NCBI GenBank assembly: GCA_025201765.1
Contig: MU623520.1
Span: 1 to 55,683 of the forward strand
Origin: Daldinia sp. FL1419
Lineage: Eukaryota > Ascomycota > Sordariomycetes > Xylariales > Hypoxylaceae
Reading direction: 5' to 3'
Length of the DNA stretch: 55,683 nucleotides
Both the position numbers and the translations under genes were made by a program. Below are positions 1 through 11,039 of this stretch, piece after piece. How positions within the stretch are numbered: position 1 is the stretch's first letter; each line of letters begins with the position of its first letter. Under the pieces are notes generated by a model. The model was not told the origin of the DNA and made no database searches. It saw only the letters and a program-made list of their open reading frames with translations.

Positions 1-137
1 ATTTAAATAAGTTTTTAAATTATTATATTTTATGTTTTTAATTAAATTTCTTTTTTAATTATTTTTATAATTGAGTTACCTTAATTATATAAGTTTTTTT
101 TTTTTTTTAAAAAAAAGGGGGGGGTTATAGAAGGTTG

Positions 138-205
138 TAGTGTAATTATATAATTGAATAGTGTAATTATGTAATTGAATAGTGTAATTATATAATTGAA
201 GTTGT
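138..205. repeat. Three copies of a 25-base tandem repeat
   Basis: The unit TAGTGTAATTATATAATTGA recurs three times with a period of about 25 bases and only one or two differences. It lies directly upstream of the longer LTR-related array. Confidence 0.7.
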
Positions 206-1640
206 AAGATTTTATTAGCCTTTATAGAGCTAACTTTTTTAAGGTTTCTACAGGTTTTTTAAAATATAAATAGGCCTTTAGAAGTTATTTTTTTATTTGA
301 TTAGTTTAAGTTTTTAAGGATAGGATTATTAGTTTTTTTATAGTAATGAGTTGGGGTGATAGGGCCAGGATGAAGTCCGCTAATCTAATTTTTTTAAAGT
401 TTCTATAATTAGGTTTTTTAGAATATAAATAAGCTTTTAGGAGTTGTTTTCTTATTTGATTAGCTTAAGTTCTCAAGTATAGAATCATCAGTTTTTCTAT
501 AGAGATTTATATAATAAAAATGTAGGATTAGGGTATATCCTATAGGAGCTATTAGAGTTCCTATTTAACGTAAATAAACTTCCAGAAGTTGTTTTCTGTT
601 TGATCAGTTCAAGTTCTCAAGTATAGAATTATTAGTTTTCTATAAAATGTTGTACGATAAAATTGTAGGAGTTCTTATTTAATTCAAATTTTTGTTCAAT
701 ATATAGGCCTTTAAATGTTAATTTTAATTTGATTAATTTAAGTTCTTAAGTATAAAATTATTAATTTTTAATAGATATTTGTACGATAAAAATGTAGGGT
801 TAAGGTATGTCTTGTAAAAGTTATTAAAACTTAAATTTAATATAAATAAACTTTTAGAAGTTATTTTTTTATTTAATTAATTTAAGTTTTTATATATAGA
901 ATTGTTAGTTTTCTATAGAGCTTCGTACGATAAAAGTGTAGGGTTAGGAAATGTCTTGCAAAAGTTTCTGTTTAATGTATAAATTTTCAAAAATTATTTA
1001 CTTATTTAATTAATTTAAGTTAGGATACCCTCAATTATTAGTTTTTCTATAAAAATTCGTACGATAAAATTATAAGATATATTTTATAAAAACTTTTATT
1101 TAATTAAAATTTTTATTTAATATAAATAAACCTCCAAAAATTATTTTCCTATTTAATCAGTTCAAGTTAGGATGCATCTGATTATTAATTTTTCCATAGA
1201 GATTTGTACGATAAATTGTAGGGCATATCTTGTAGGAGCTATTAGAGTTCCTATTTAATTAGAGTTTTTGTTTAATTAAAGTTCCTGTTTAATTAGAGTT
1301 CCTGTTCAATATAAATAAATTTTTAAAAGTTGTTTTCTTGTCTGATTAGCCTAAGTTTTCAAGGATAGAATTGTTAATTTTTAAAATTATAGAATTTCGT
1401 ACGATAAAAGTGTAGGGTTAGGGTATATTTTGTAAGAGTTATTAGAGTTTATATTTAATATAAATAAGTTTTTAGAAGTTGTTTTCCTATTTGATTAGCT
1501 TACGTTCTTAAGGATAGAATTGTTAATTTTTAAAACTATAGAATTTCGTACGATAAAAGTGTAGGGTTAGGGTATATTTTATAAGAGCAATTAAAGTTTA
1601 TATTTAATATAAATAAATTGTTTTTCTATCTGATCAACTT
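200..1640 (-). repeat. Tandem array of about nine degenerate LTR-related units
   Basis: Each unit of about 120-190 bases reads, in order, an ATATAAATARRCTTTTAGAAG-like segment, a TTGATTAGTTTAAG-like segment, a CGTACGATAAAA motif, TGTAGGGTTAGGGTATATC, and AGGAGCTATTAGAGTTCC. The GTACGATAAA motif or a close variant recurs near 511, 652, 781, 924, 1059, 1206, 1399 and 1548. Read on the minus strand, the first and last segments match the two ends of the 388-base LTR found at 45582-45969. The units therefore look like shortened LTRs in tandem. Each also carries up to two TTAGGG-like hexamers. Confidence 0.7.
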
Positions 1641-2000
1641 AAATTCTTACTAATAAAAAAATACACTTAATTATAAATATTTTTTTAAATTTTAAATTTT
1701 TAGTATGGTTTTTTTATCCTTTATTAATTTTTATTAATTTTTATTAATTATTATTAATTATTTATTAATTTTTTATTAATTACATATAATAATTTATTAA
1801 AAGAGTTTTAGTATAATATACCGGACTTTATCCTAAATTATAATATTTTAATATTGAAATCTATTCTTTTTAGTATTAGTGTACTGGATAATCGGGGGGT
1901 ATAAATCCGTTATGTGCATAATAGATCTATTATATGTTATTATAAGTTATTATACGTTATTATACACTAAGTATATAATGAAATTCGCATCCCTAGATGA

Positions 2001-2132
2001 TTGAACCAGGATTGCCAGTCGAAAGCATGGGGCGAGCACAAGAAATTCTGCAAGGTCCTTAAGCAGAAGAATGTCAAGGGCATCCTATTCCTGAAATACG
2101 ACACGTACAATGAGGATATAAGCTTCAATTAA
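2001..2132 (+). pseudogene. MYND zinc-finger gene, 3'-end fragment
   Basis: The frame ending in TAA at 2130-2132 encodes CQSKAWGEHKKFCKVL followed by about 24 residues. This is the second half of a MYND finger (C-x3-W-x2-H-x3-C, as in CQKADWPSHKKFC). An in-frame TGA at 1998-2000 and the AT-rich repeat block directly upstream remove the first cysteine pairs and all upstream domains. There is no start codon in context. It is best read as the end of a gene whose 5' part was lost or mutated at the repeat border. A distant upstream exon outside the window is unlikely but not excluded. Confidence 0.7.
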
Positions 2133-2468
2133 ATTCTGCTACCTAGGTAGTCGATAATCCGCCAGAGTTGGCAAGATTTAGGTGTCATGAAAGATTGATC
2201 TCTACTTTCCAGATGATCAAGTCAACTTTCAATTCTGTACCCAGATATTATTCATACTGTTGACATAAGAGTACGCTAACCTAGAAGATATATAATTAGG
2301 TCCCGATATCTTATAAATACCCTCATTGTAAGAACTTGTTGAATTAAAGATGAAGACTTAACTAAATCCCAAATATGCTATAGCGCTAGTTGATAGCTCT
2401 TATAACGTCTGATAGTACCGTTTATATCTTCTCGCTAACATCGAGCCCCTGCCTTCCCCCCCTGCGTT

Positions 2469-3350
2469 CTACGAGAAAGTAACGCAAACTTCAAACACCA
2501 GCCAAGCCATGTTCTCCTCAGACTCACCACGTAACTTTCGCAGCTCCGACTTTACTTCCAAGGCCTTGACATTATCTCGCCACACATGATTTTGACATAT
2601 ATCACGCCACAACTCCTCCCAGCTTTGTTCGTTGTGGATAAATATAGGAACATCTCCACGTAGGGCGGAAGTAGCGACAGTCTTTCCACCCTGGATGCCT
2701 ATCACCAACACTGGTTTCCCGGTATCCTTCCTCAGGAGCCTTAGGCATCGATCAACCACGGCCTTTTGATCTTCTAAGTTGAACAAATGGAATATATGGG
2801 CTGTGTGTAATATGGTGACCTTATCGTCCAGCACCATGAGTCTGTCCCCGGGTGAGTTCGACAACAAGTTTCCCGGGCACAGAAAATGATCCTTTGGCCA
2901 TTTATCGACATCGTTGAACAATTTGAATCCGAGCTCGATGAAATCAGAGTTAATATCGCTAGCCCAGATCCGGTTCGCCAGGGCGCCATCGTAGACTAGC
3001 TTGCGCAGGTCTTGGCCAAAGCACGTTCCGATATCTAGAAACAGCGGCTCTACTGTTCCATTGAGACATGGCTCCATTAGCGGAGATAGTACATGCTCTT
3101 TGTATGAAGGATGGGTAGAAAGATTGAATTCGAGAAATAGAAAGACTGCTAGGCACGGGTACGGATAGATAGCATACGCCTCGTCTCGTAGCTTGAGGAT
3201 GTGTTGAAGCTGATTATCCTTCGCTATGCCAGAATATGATAAAAGTATCTCAGAAAGGTCAGCTGGGATTGAATCAAGTGTGTCTTGGAACTTGAAAAAG
3301 GAGGAAACCGAGCCGGCTTGAGAGGTAGTAATCGCCGTAGTAGCCGCCAT
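2469..3350 (-). CDS. SAM-dependent methyltransferase, AusD/Trt5-like
   Basis: Single-exon protein of 293 residues. The SAM-binding motif I is LDIGTCFG at residues 105-112, followed by an acidic residue in the ASDINSDFIELG segment at about 130-141 and an HTAHIFHLFNLEDQ segment at about 182-195. This arrangement, the length of about 290 residues and the N-terminal YP.P....F.F.. segment match the small methyltransferases of fungal meroterpenoid clusters (AusD, Trt5 and relatives), which methylate carboxyl groups of drimane-type intermediates. Substrate cannot be inferred here. No polyketide synthase, prenyltransferase, terpene cyclase or oxygenase lies within reach; the neighbours are a MYND remnant and a small membrane protein. 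The gene sits at the edge of a repeat block, a usual place for stray or relocated secondary-metabolism genes. The start at 3350 gives the full expected N-terminus. It appears intact. Confidence 0.82.
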   Translation of the reverse strand: MAATTAITTSQAGSVSSFFKFQDTLDSIPADLSEILLSYSGIAKDNQLQHILKLRDEAYAIYPYPCLAVFLFLEFNLSTHPSYKEHVLSPLMEPCLNGTVEPLFLDIGTCFGQDLRKLVYDGALANRIWASDINSDFIELGFKLFNDVDKWPKDHFLCPGNLLSNSPGDRLMVLDDKVTILHTAHIFHLFNLEDQKAVVDRCLRLLRKDTGKPVLVIGIQGGKTVATSALRGDVPIFIHNEQSWEELWRDICQNHVWRDNVKALEVKSELRKLRGESEENMAWLVFEVCVTFS

Positions 3351-4654
3351 ATCACTAATATCAGAGGCTTGTAATTAAACTCCTTGTAGATGATATACAT
3401 TCAACACTTGGAATAATGGGAACTATCAGGCATTTATATAAACAATAAGGAAATAAATATTAATATTATGTGCGTAATATCATACGTTAGATAGGCACCT
3501 ACCTACTCAATGGCTACGATATATGTGCTCGCTACTTCAGCGCGTCGCGACCCCCCTATTCGCAAACGCGATATGGCGTAGGCTAAGAGGGGGTAGCCCT
3601 CAATTGAAACCATGCCTTATTCCCATGGATCGTGAGGTTTATTTCCCGAGCCGCATATTTGGGTGCATATGCACAATAGGTAGTCGTAGCACTCGCTCCA
3701 AGAGTGGCCATGCGCCGCGCGCTTCTATTGGGTCTTCCCAAACTTGAAGTGGATGGTGTATAGAACGCTTCCTTACACCACAAACCCCAACTATGAAACC
3801 GTAACAATATGACTGAGCTACGGGAATAGTAGAGCAACTACCAGACGAGCACAAGAGAGCCGGATTTAATACTCAGCGTTAGCAGGCTTTTGTCCGGATA
3901 TGACGTTTTGGAGGAGGTATAGCGCTGCATGTCAATATATAGGTGCCTACACATTATGAATTCTATCCAGTATATTTATTAGTTTTACCTACCTAGACTT
4001 GGGATTCATTATAGGGTTATGCGAAGCCGGCATCGGCGTAGGTGTCCCACGCGCTATAAAAATCATGTAAATCGTGTAAATCGTGTAAGCAAATCCGACT
4101 GATCACTTATGTTTCGCCCATGGAATGACGCTATAAGAAGGTAATATTATATTCACCGGAATAAATCGTATATTATTGTACTAAGAAACTGCCCGGGCCT
4201 TCTGACCATGTTGCATATAGACATGAGTGAAAGGGTAAGATAAGGGTCTTCATACCTGACGACTATTATCTAAATGACTATTTTTTCCCTTGCTATTCAA
4301 AGCATATCAATGCTCATGTTTACGCGCCTAAGATATATCTAGTAGTTGACAATGCTGTTGTTGGCGGGCACCTTTGTTCTCGTTTAAGCGTAGAGTCAGC
4401 AATGGCGTGTCATCAGAGCACAATGACTGCCACGTCTTTGCGAATATATATTAGAGGTCTGGGATATTATTAAACAATACGGGCTTACTGGAGTAGGGAT
4501 TCACAGGCAACCGTCTCACCTAACCAGGTGGTCATACCGTTGGAAAGTTTGTTCGATATCCGCCGTCGCCAATCTCTTGCTACCTGATAGGGTCCTGTTC
4601 GGGTTCAGGTAAGAAATCTACTCCTTAGAAATACCATAGAGCTTGACTATCACC
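3351..4654. other. Intergenic, no gene recognised
   Basis: This is the divergent interval between the methyltransferase and the membrane-protein gene and should hold both promoters. Two overlapping 70-85-residue frames on opposite strands (3523-3837) have no recognisable motif and no splice partners. A short direct repeat, AATCATGTAAATCGTGTAAA, occurs at about 4060-4085. Confidence 0.5.
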
Positions 4655-5230
4655 ATGGGGACCTGGGTTATGCCATGCATTCTCGCGTTTTGGATGCTTC
4701 TTCTCGTTGGTGGGTCGATGGGATATATTTACTACGCCATACTCGTCAATAATAACATACATCCATATTTCGCGGAACATGAAATGCAGACATACTCGGA
4801 CTCTGCGGGATTAGTTCTAGGGTACATAATTGTCTCGATTATGTTTCTTTGGGCTTCTACTCTGAACGTCTGTATCAACTATTGGTCTTCGCATGGACTC
4901 ATTCGCCTTAACACCGAGCCCCTATTAACATGGTCCGTCATCCATGTCGTCTTCTCCATTGCGACTATGACGACCGTTATTGTCCTAGCATGCCTAACTG
5001 TAGACCGTGTCTTGGAATGGCAGCGTTTTTTCGACGGGGTCGATTTGCCCTTCGTTGCGCGCACTTGTCAGGGCTTGATCGGCATGGCTATTGCAATTAT
5101 AGTCGTTGCGCTAATAGACCTTATCTGCATATTGGTAGTTTATTCCTGTGACTCCGAATCGCCTTTCCAGGGGAGCTCTAGACTCCAGAGGCTCCGGAGA
5201 CGCTCGGAATCTTGTATACACCAAGTTTAG
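4655..5230 (+). CDS. Small four-helix integral membrane protein, unknown function
   Basis: The 191-residue product starts at the ATG in CACCATGGGG, a good Kozak context. Four hydrophobic segments lie at about residues 4-30, 50-77, 88-116 and 137-163. A short loop with acidic and aromatic residues follows the first segment, and an arginine-rich tail ends the protein (SSRLQRLRRRSE). The topology resembles MARVEL-type or other small fungal four-helix proteins, but I see no signature that assigns a family. No intron is needed. It lies between the methyltransferase and RRP1 with ordinary spacing. Expression and function are unknown. Confidence 0.6.
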   Translation: MGTWVMPCILAFWMLLLVGGSMGYIYYAILVNNNIHPYFAEHEMQTYSDSAGLVLGYIIVSIMFLWASTLNVCINYWSSHGLIRLNTEPLLTWSVIHVVFSIATMTTVIVLACLTVDRVLEWQRFFDGVDLPFVARTCQGLIGMAIAIIVVALIDLICILVVYSCDSESPFQGSSRLQRLRRRSESCIHQV

Positions 5231-5718
5231 CTTTATTCCCACAAGAGTAAATCTGACGATTACATAGAAGAACGGATTATTCGACTTAGTATTGAATTTA
5301 ATAATTCAATATCAAAGATATTTCAATAGCATTATGATAGAAGTTAGGTAATTAAAATTCGCGAAGCGCATTGAATATATTAAGAATGATTGTTTATTAG
5401 ACAACAACGTTAAAGCTATAGGTTAGATCTCTTTATAATATGAACTCCATACCTCTCTGGGCGTGTACCGGTCCCCTGATTAATATAGCCCCACCCTTCG
5501 GGTACTAGACCAGACCCTCCCACTATGGCGGGACAACTAATTTTTTCTCCTTATCTTTTATCGGTTTCCTTTTGCGATCTCAATAAATTTATCTTCCATG
5601 TCGTCACCCCTAATTTGAAGAACAACTACTCCCAGACTTTGATATCGTAGTCGTGCGATATTTCTCGACTCAGCTTCTACAGGGCGATAAATACGATATT
5701 CTATACCCTTAATTCACG
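5231..5718. other. Intergenic / RRP1 upstream region
   Basis: No open frame of note. The interval should hold the end of the membrane-protein transcript and the RRP1 promoter. Confidence 0.5.
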
Positions 5719-6615
5719 ATGGCCGCTGACGAACGGAACATGCCCTTTATAAAACATCTTGCATCAAGCGGTTAGTTTTCCCGTTTTCCTTCTCTAAGCG
5801 CAGCCCTGTATATAATCAGGATCACCTGTCCAACAATTTATATACTGACATGTCCTTAATAAACAAAAGATCGCAAAATACGGACTGCAGCTCTTGGTAC
5901 TCTTCGCACGTACCTCGCGGCGCCCACCACCGCGCGAAAACTGACAGACCTCGACTACTTAAAACTATGGAAAGGCTTATACTACAGCGTATGGATGTGC
6001 GACCGTCCTATCCCGCAGCAAAACCTATGCGCCGAGCTCGCCGGCCTCCTAGCCGCATTACCTACCCCCAGCGATGACGAGTGCGCAGTCGTGATTCCCT
6101 TCCTCCGCGCCTTCTGGGCCACTCTTTCCCGCGAATGGACTTCCATCGACGTCTTGCGCATGGAGAAATTTTTGCTATTGGTGCGACGGGTATTTGGCGC
6201 CAGTCTAGCCTGGATTAGCGACGGGAAGAAAGGACAGGATGGTAGCCAGTGGGCTGGCCCGCGCGCCGACGGTATGCTTCGATTGTTCCGAGAATGGCCG
6301 TTTGAAAAGAAGGGTGACCTGGCCAAGGTATCTGTCGGCTTGCGACTTCATGTGCTAGATATATGGGTCGACGAAGCGGAGAAATTAGAGTTACTGGAAG
6401 ATGAAGGCGATGAAAGCGCGAAAGACCGTAGCGAGTTTCTGGAAAGGTTACGAGCCATCGTCCAAGTACAAACTAAGTCTGCTTGCATACCTGTGAAAAT
6501 GAGAGCTAAGGAATCTCTTTCTGATGAGAGGTTACCGTGGAATAAAGGTGCTTCTTCGAAGGAGACCAAAGCTGGCCATGGCGATGGGGATAGTTGGGAC
6601 GGGTTCGATGACTAG
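5719..6615 (+). CDS. RRP1: Ribosomal RNA-processing protein RRP1 / Nop52 family
   Basis: Two exons, 5719-5770 and 5870-6615, joined across a 99-base intron (GTTAGT...CTGAC...AAAAG) give 265 residues. The spliced N-terminus reads MAADERNMPFIKHLASSDRK, then an RTAALGTLRTYLA segment and LWKGLYYSVWMCDRP. This is the hallmark Nop52 start, in which the kinase-like WKGLYY...DKP box is conserved. FWATLSREWTSIDVLRMEKF and LLVRRVF follow. Nop52/RRP1 is a nucleolar factor needed for 27S pre-rRNA processing and 60S subunit assembly. The protein is nearly all Nop52 domain with a short acidic tail ending in WDGFDD. The first ATG is chosen because only the spliced form restores the conserved N-terminal helix. 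Confidence 0.93.
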
Positions 6616-6873
6616 GGTGTAGAATTCGGTTTATCCATTGCCGGGAATGTGGTATAACTAGGAGTTTAGGCGTTTATGTGGATGGATATATCCAGGTTTG
6701 ACGTATTGTCTCAGGGAACGAAAGATCTTTTTCGTTCAAACTCGTGAATGTCATATATTAATAAATTCATGGCACTGAATAAGCCAAGCAATTTGTTTGA
6801 AGACTAATTTACATGTCTAATTCTACGCTGGGGTATCATATAATCAGGCTTATTACTTTTTTCCGCCTCAAGT

Positions 6874-8552
6874 TCATACAATGGCTTTCTCCCAGCCTGC
6901 CGGACCGGCCGCCTCGTATTTTCCATTCTTCGATAGTACCGTGCCTAGTCCTTGATGAATCTCAACTTGGAAAGGCTCGAATGGAACATGCTCGCCGTCG
7001 ATACTAATGTAGCCGTCTTTTTGATTACGAGGTGTAAAACGATAGGCGACAACCTTTCGGTACAATACGTGAGGGTTGTCGAAAAACTTACCATTCTCGA
7101 CCGAGGTTAGCAGTTCGAGATATTTGGCAGCTGAGATATCACCGTCGTTGAGCACAACATCCATTAACCCATCATTGGGGCATGCCGCCGTAAAGAAGTT
7201 TGCATCGGGCGCCATCCACGCCATCTAAATACCTATAGTTAGAAATCAGGTTGCGCTTCGACTGGGGGAGTATCTTTCTACTCACATTTCCACAATAGAA
7301 GTTTCCAAGTTTATCATATGAAGCTGTTTCCCAGTCATCAGGGAGTTTATCATTTACTGTCCCAAATCTCAATGGTGGTAAACCTTCTCCTAAATCAGTC
7401 TCACTTGGGGTAGATTCACCCGCCAGAGATGATCCCTTGGTAAAACCATTCTCCCTCCGCGTGGTGTGGTCACCTCCGTTGTGCTCACGCTTATAGTGTG
7501 CTTTAATATCCGCCTTCTCTGGAATCTCGACTTTCATCGAGATGTCGCATGGGTACATCTTCTTGCTGAATATCCTCTGCACGAGGCCAACATTAAACCG
7601 CGCCGCGCCTAACCAACGCAGGTTTTCCGTTCCCAAATCACATTCCGCTATAATTCCAACCGATTGACTCAGAAAACTGAGCATTCGCTTATCACCCTGC
7701 GTCACGCTCATAAGATCCATCGGCGTCCGTACTCCTTTGATAATAGAGAGCGCCGCGAAGCTCGGCAAATGCGTACCATTCAAGTTGCAACTCATCGCAT
7801 TTCCGCTGCCGCAGGGCATGTGCGCTATGGCTACTTGGTGCAAGGCTTTACGCGCGTCAGGTCGTTTCCCCAAGCCGTTGATGCATTCGTACGGTAACCC
7901 ATCGCCTGAACAAGGGATTATGACATCGTACGCATCGATATCGAGTTTTTCACAAATCCCGATGGCCTCACCCGAGAATTTAGTCCGTACTACATCCAAG
8001 GACATACGAGCCGCCTCAAACAGTGGCTTCGCGTCATGTTCCCATATTTTATCAGCACCCCCAGGTCCCGCGTGTGGATTAACTAACACTTTGGCCCGCT
8101 TGTTGCGTTGAGCCATCCCGTAGGCCTTCCCAAGAAGTGCACCAGCCCACGCATCGGCCACATCGGGTGCAGAGTCACCGAGCGCATAGGATAGCTTGAC
8201 TGCGCGGAGGTGTTTCTTGGAAACCGGATTCGCATAGTCAACAACTAACTTTTCAGCAGCGACCTCCGCCCAGAGCACGTTATAGAGAGGAATTGAGAAT
8301 TCGACAGGGGCGCTACCGACGGCAACGCCGCATAACTTCTTTCGGTGTTGCCTGGCTCGAGTTTTATCTAGAGCATCGCAAAGAAATGTTAGCTTGGGTT
8401 GAGCAATTTTAAAGTTGACGAGGGTATCGGACACCTTTGACGACTAGCAAATCGCCTGTTAGAGACAAGGAGACTCCTTTGGCCAGAAGTAGAACATCAT
8501 TTGTGGCTGGCTGAGAACCGGGTGCTGCGGCAACGGGGGGAGCTTCGGCCAT
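6874..8552 (-). CDS. LCB4: Sphingoid long-chain base kinase (DAGK/sphingosine kinase family)
   Basis: Three exons, 8552-8435, 8367-7286 and 7224-6874, encode 516 residues. The introns are 67 bases (GTGTCC...GCTAAC...CTAG) and 61 bases (GTGAGT...CTAAC...TTTAG), and both keep the frame. The lipid-kinase catalytic domain shows VLVNPHAGPGG, then the nucleotide-binding IIPCSGDGLPYE (SGDGxxxE), then MPCGSGNA. The C-terminal lobe has NFYCGNMAWMAPDANFF, across the second splice junction, and GYISIDGEHV. The N-terminal region has the IPLYNVLWAEV strand found in fungal Lcb4-type kinases. The expected reaction is ATP-dependent phosphorylation of sphinganine or phytosphingosine to the 1-phosphate. A low-complexity insert (about residues 310-370) is usual in this family. 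The ATG at 8552 is used because an in-frame TAG blocks reading through intron 1 in the exon 2 frame. Confidence 0.92.
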
Positions 8553-9394
8553 TGGGAATATTCAAAACTCAGATCTATAATAGCGAGCGACAAGAGGTGA
8601 GAATTCGAATAAACCTTATAGAAGATGGGACAATATTTTTTTTAAAAAAAATTATTAAAAATGTAAAAAATCTATTGATACGAGATTAACTCATAACATA
8701 ATAATTGGGAGTTTGGAAAGATCAAGAATTATTTGCAACGGTTCTCTTCTCCATGAGAAATAATAAGAGAGGTAGGCTAAGAAGGTAAGCTAGAAAGGTA
8801 GGCTTAGCTCGGTTGGAACTGATCTGTAGGCTGTCAGGAACCATATGCAGACCCCTGGTCCCACGGGACCCGTAGCTTGCCGGGATACGGAAAAGAATTC
8901 TAAGCTTTCTACGCTTCTGATTGGACAATTTGTTCAGCTTGTGAAATACAGTAAACGGATTCCTCCGCATTGTACTGTATGCCACGGGCGGAGATTAGAC
9001 CCCGACTTCCAATTAATAGTGCATTTTATGTAGGTGTACATCCCATCATATGGAATGCTTGCACAAGCCCATGTTACGTGTAAGCCATTCTATTCTTCAA
9101 AGAGTCAGATCAACAGAAGAAATCACCCGAGTTTTTAATGTTGATCGTTAATTTGATTCCGACCTGCGTTATCCCTTACGTTATTCGAATTACCAACATT
9201 TGTTCTCGGAAATTTGTATATTCTCTTAACTTATTCCAAATAGCAACCCGATGCTCGATGGCTCGAATTGGTAGGTAATCAACCGTTTATCATAGCATCT
9301 AAAAAACTATGTGGGATCATAAGTCTATTCATACGGCGAGGCACAAGAGTTATGAAAGCCTTCCCACATATTCTCGATGCAACCATCAACCAGT
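8553..9394. other. Intergenic, kinase promoter side
   Basis: Only short overlapping frames of 60-90 residues occur, with no domain or splice evidence. An A/T stretch lies at 8636-8680. Confidence 0.5.
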
Positions 9395-10374
9395 CTAGAG
9401 CTTAGTTTGACCAGTTCTTCGTACGGCCGTATTTCTTTCCGCCCCTACAACCAACACGACGTGATGACTTAGCGCAACAACTTCCCCAGTTTCATCTATG
9501 ATAACAACCTCGAGATCCATCCGTCCATTCTTGATGCACTTTGGTTGCACGCGCAGAAATAACCAATCGACCCCTTCGGGTGGTAACGCCTTCTTGACGT
9601 CTAAATTTAGGACCACGGTGGGATACCAAAAAGCTAGCGGACGGTCGCCTCCCCTTTCTCTGCGCCACAGACCATCCACGACGGAGGGGAATTTGTCTGA
9701 TACGAAGCCTAGACTCTCATTCGTAAATTTCTCTCCCGATTTAAAGCGTATCCATTGATCGATTAGACCCGGTGCGACTTGACCGTTCCGTGGAAGAAGG
9801 GTATGTATGCGATTAGACACCTTGCGAAATTTCGCAAATGGTACATTCGTCTGCACCTCCCAATTAACATCCTCGCCGCCGGCAAGAAGCGCGGCGAAAT
9901 CAATCGGCGGCGGTGGCGGAGGTGGATGTAGAGACCATAATGTCTCGAGGGACAGGCCTGATTCGGTGAATATGTTTGAATGTGTAAGATAACCCACAAC
10001 CTCCTCACGGCCCTCCTGTGATAGTGTGATATGGATAGTCGATGTTTGGCGACCGAGCTTGATATCTCGCACCATTAAAGTAGCTGGACCCTCCTGAGTT
10101 CGGCGCAAAAACTCAACATGTTGAGAGATTGTATGTGGCTGATTCTGTGCCGCAAGAGTCGTGCGAAAATGGGTCGCAGCGACACGAAGGAAGACGGACG
10201 TCACAACGCCGCCATGTGGCACTATATATTAATTAGATTTTGTTCATAATTTGCGCATCTACCGGGTTCACAATACTCACCCGAGCCCACACACCACTCC
10301 GAAGCAAAGTTCGCGGAGTATGTATGAGAATCCAAGGCCTTGACGGCCGTGGCCTCTAAAAATGTAGGAACCAT
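9395..10374 (-). CDS. Acyl-CoA thioesterase-like double-hotdog protein
   Basis: Exons 10374-10281 and 10221-9395, joined across a 59-base intron (GTGAGT...CTAAT...ATAG), give 306 residues. The junction creates WCVGSVPHGGVV, the conserved start of the first hotdog in the fungal thioesterase-like superfamily. The second half has the LIDQWIRFKSGE, ESLGFVSDKFPS and WYPTVVLNLDVKKALP segments typical of the C-terminal hotdog. HHVVLVVGAERN near the end matches the SHH...AxRN motif. These proteins hydrolyse or bind acyl-CoA thioesters; the substrate is not predictable. A run of seven prolines separates the two hotdogs. The gene looks intact, and the start at 10374 is the first ATG in frame with the spliced product. 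Confidence 0.88.
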
Positions 10375-11039
10375 TTGGTGCAAAGAGAGTTTGCCGTAAG
10401 AACGAAACCCAAACGTAGGTATATGAGAAATAATTGTGATCTATATGCGATCATCGTAGTAGAGAAAAATATCTAGCTTCAAAGCCGTGATAACACATAT
10501 ATGTTCAGGCATGATTGGATCTTGTTGATTATAAGTTTATTGATACCTATCGCAGTGCTAAAGCTTCGGTGGGTCAAGCGTCTCGAGCCTCGGCAATTCC
10601 CCAGATAATAGATCGCTACAGGGGTCACCTTTACATACCTCTTTGGGGGGTACCTCCTAAAAGTACCCAAGTCGGCCTATTATAAGCACCTAACAATCAA
10701 TAGGATCAACATATTTTAGGTACTTGATAGAACGATTAACAATTGCCTTCACAAGAAAAAAACTCTGAGAATCAAATTGGAAGGTACGTAAATGACGTCA
10801 ATATATTTCGTTTATTATTCACGCTTTCGTTGATGTATTTTAAATGTAATAAGTTATATAGATCACTCTCAGTGGAGAACGGGATGACTATTATATGTCA
10901 TAAGTACCTAACGGTTAGGTTGTCTTATAAGATGATCTCAGAGTCAAGTACCCCAACCCATGCGATCGCTACCTGTAAGAAGGCGTCAAAATTAGCCGGT
11001 TAAGAACATGAGATAGGACCACTCCACGGAATATACGCA
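10375..11039. other. Intergenic, divergent promoters
   Basis: This lies between the thioesterase (-) and the acetyltransferase (+). Short unsupported frames only. A perfect TGACGTCA palindrome (CRE/ATF-like site) is present at about 10793-10800. Confidence 0.5.

Larger units (their letters stand above)
1..1990. repeat. AT-rich, RIP-like repeat block at window start
   Basis: The block is almost entirely A and T, with stop codons in every frame and no usable open reading frame. It holds a short 25-base tandem repeat (about 138-205) and an array of about nine longer degenerate units (about 200-1640). The base composition changes sharply near 1980, where the remnant of a MYND gene starts. Bases 90-125 are runs of T, A and then G that may be a low-complexity or assembly artefact. 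The pattern is what RIP produces in Pezizomycotina; that cause is inferred from composition. Confidence 0.85.

Noticed and set aside
940..1575. Telomere repeat (TTAGGG)n
   Set aside because: Only one or two hexamers per unit, embedded in a longer repeat; not a telomere tract.
3523..3837. 74- and 84-residue frames between the methyltransferase and the membrane protein
   Set aside because: Overlapping on opposite strands, and no motif or supporting splice signal.
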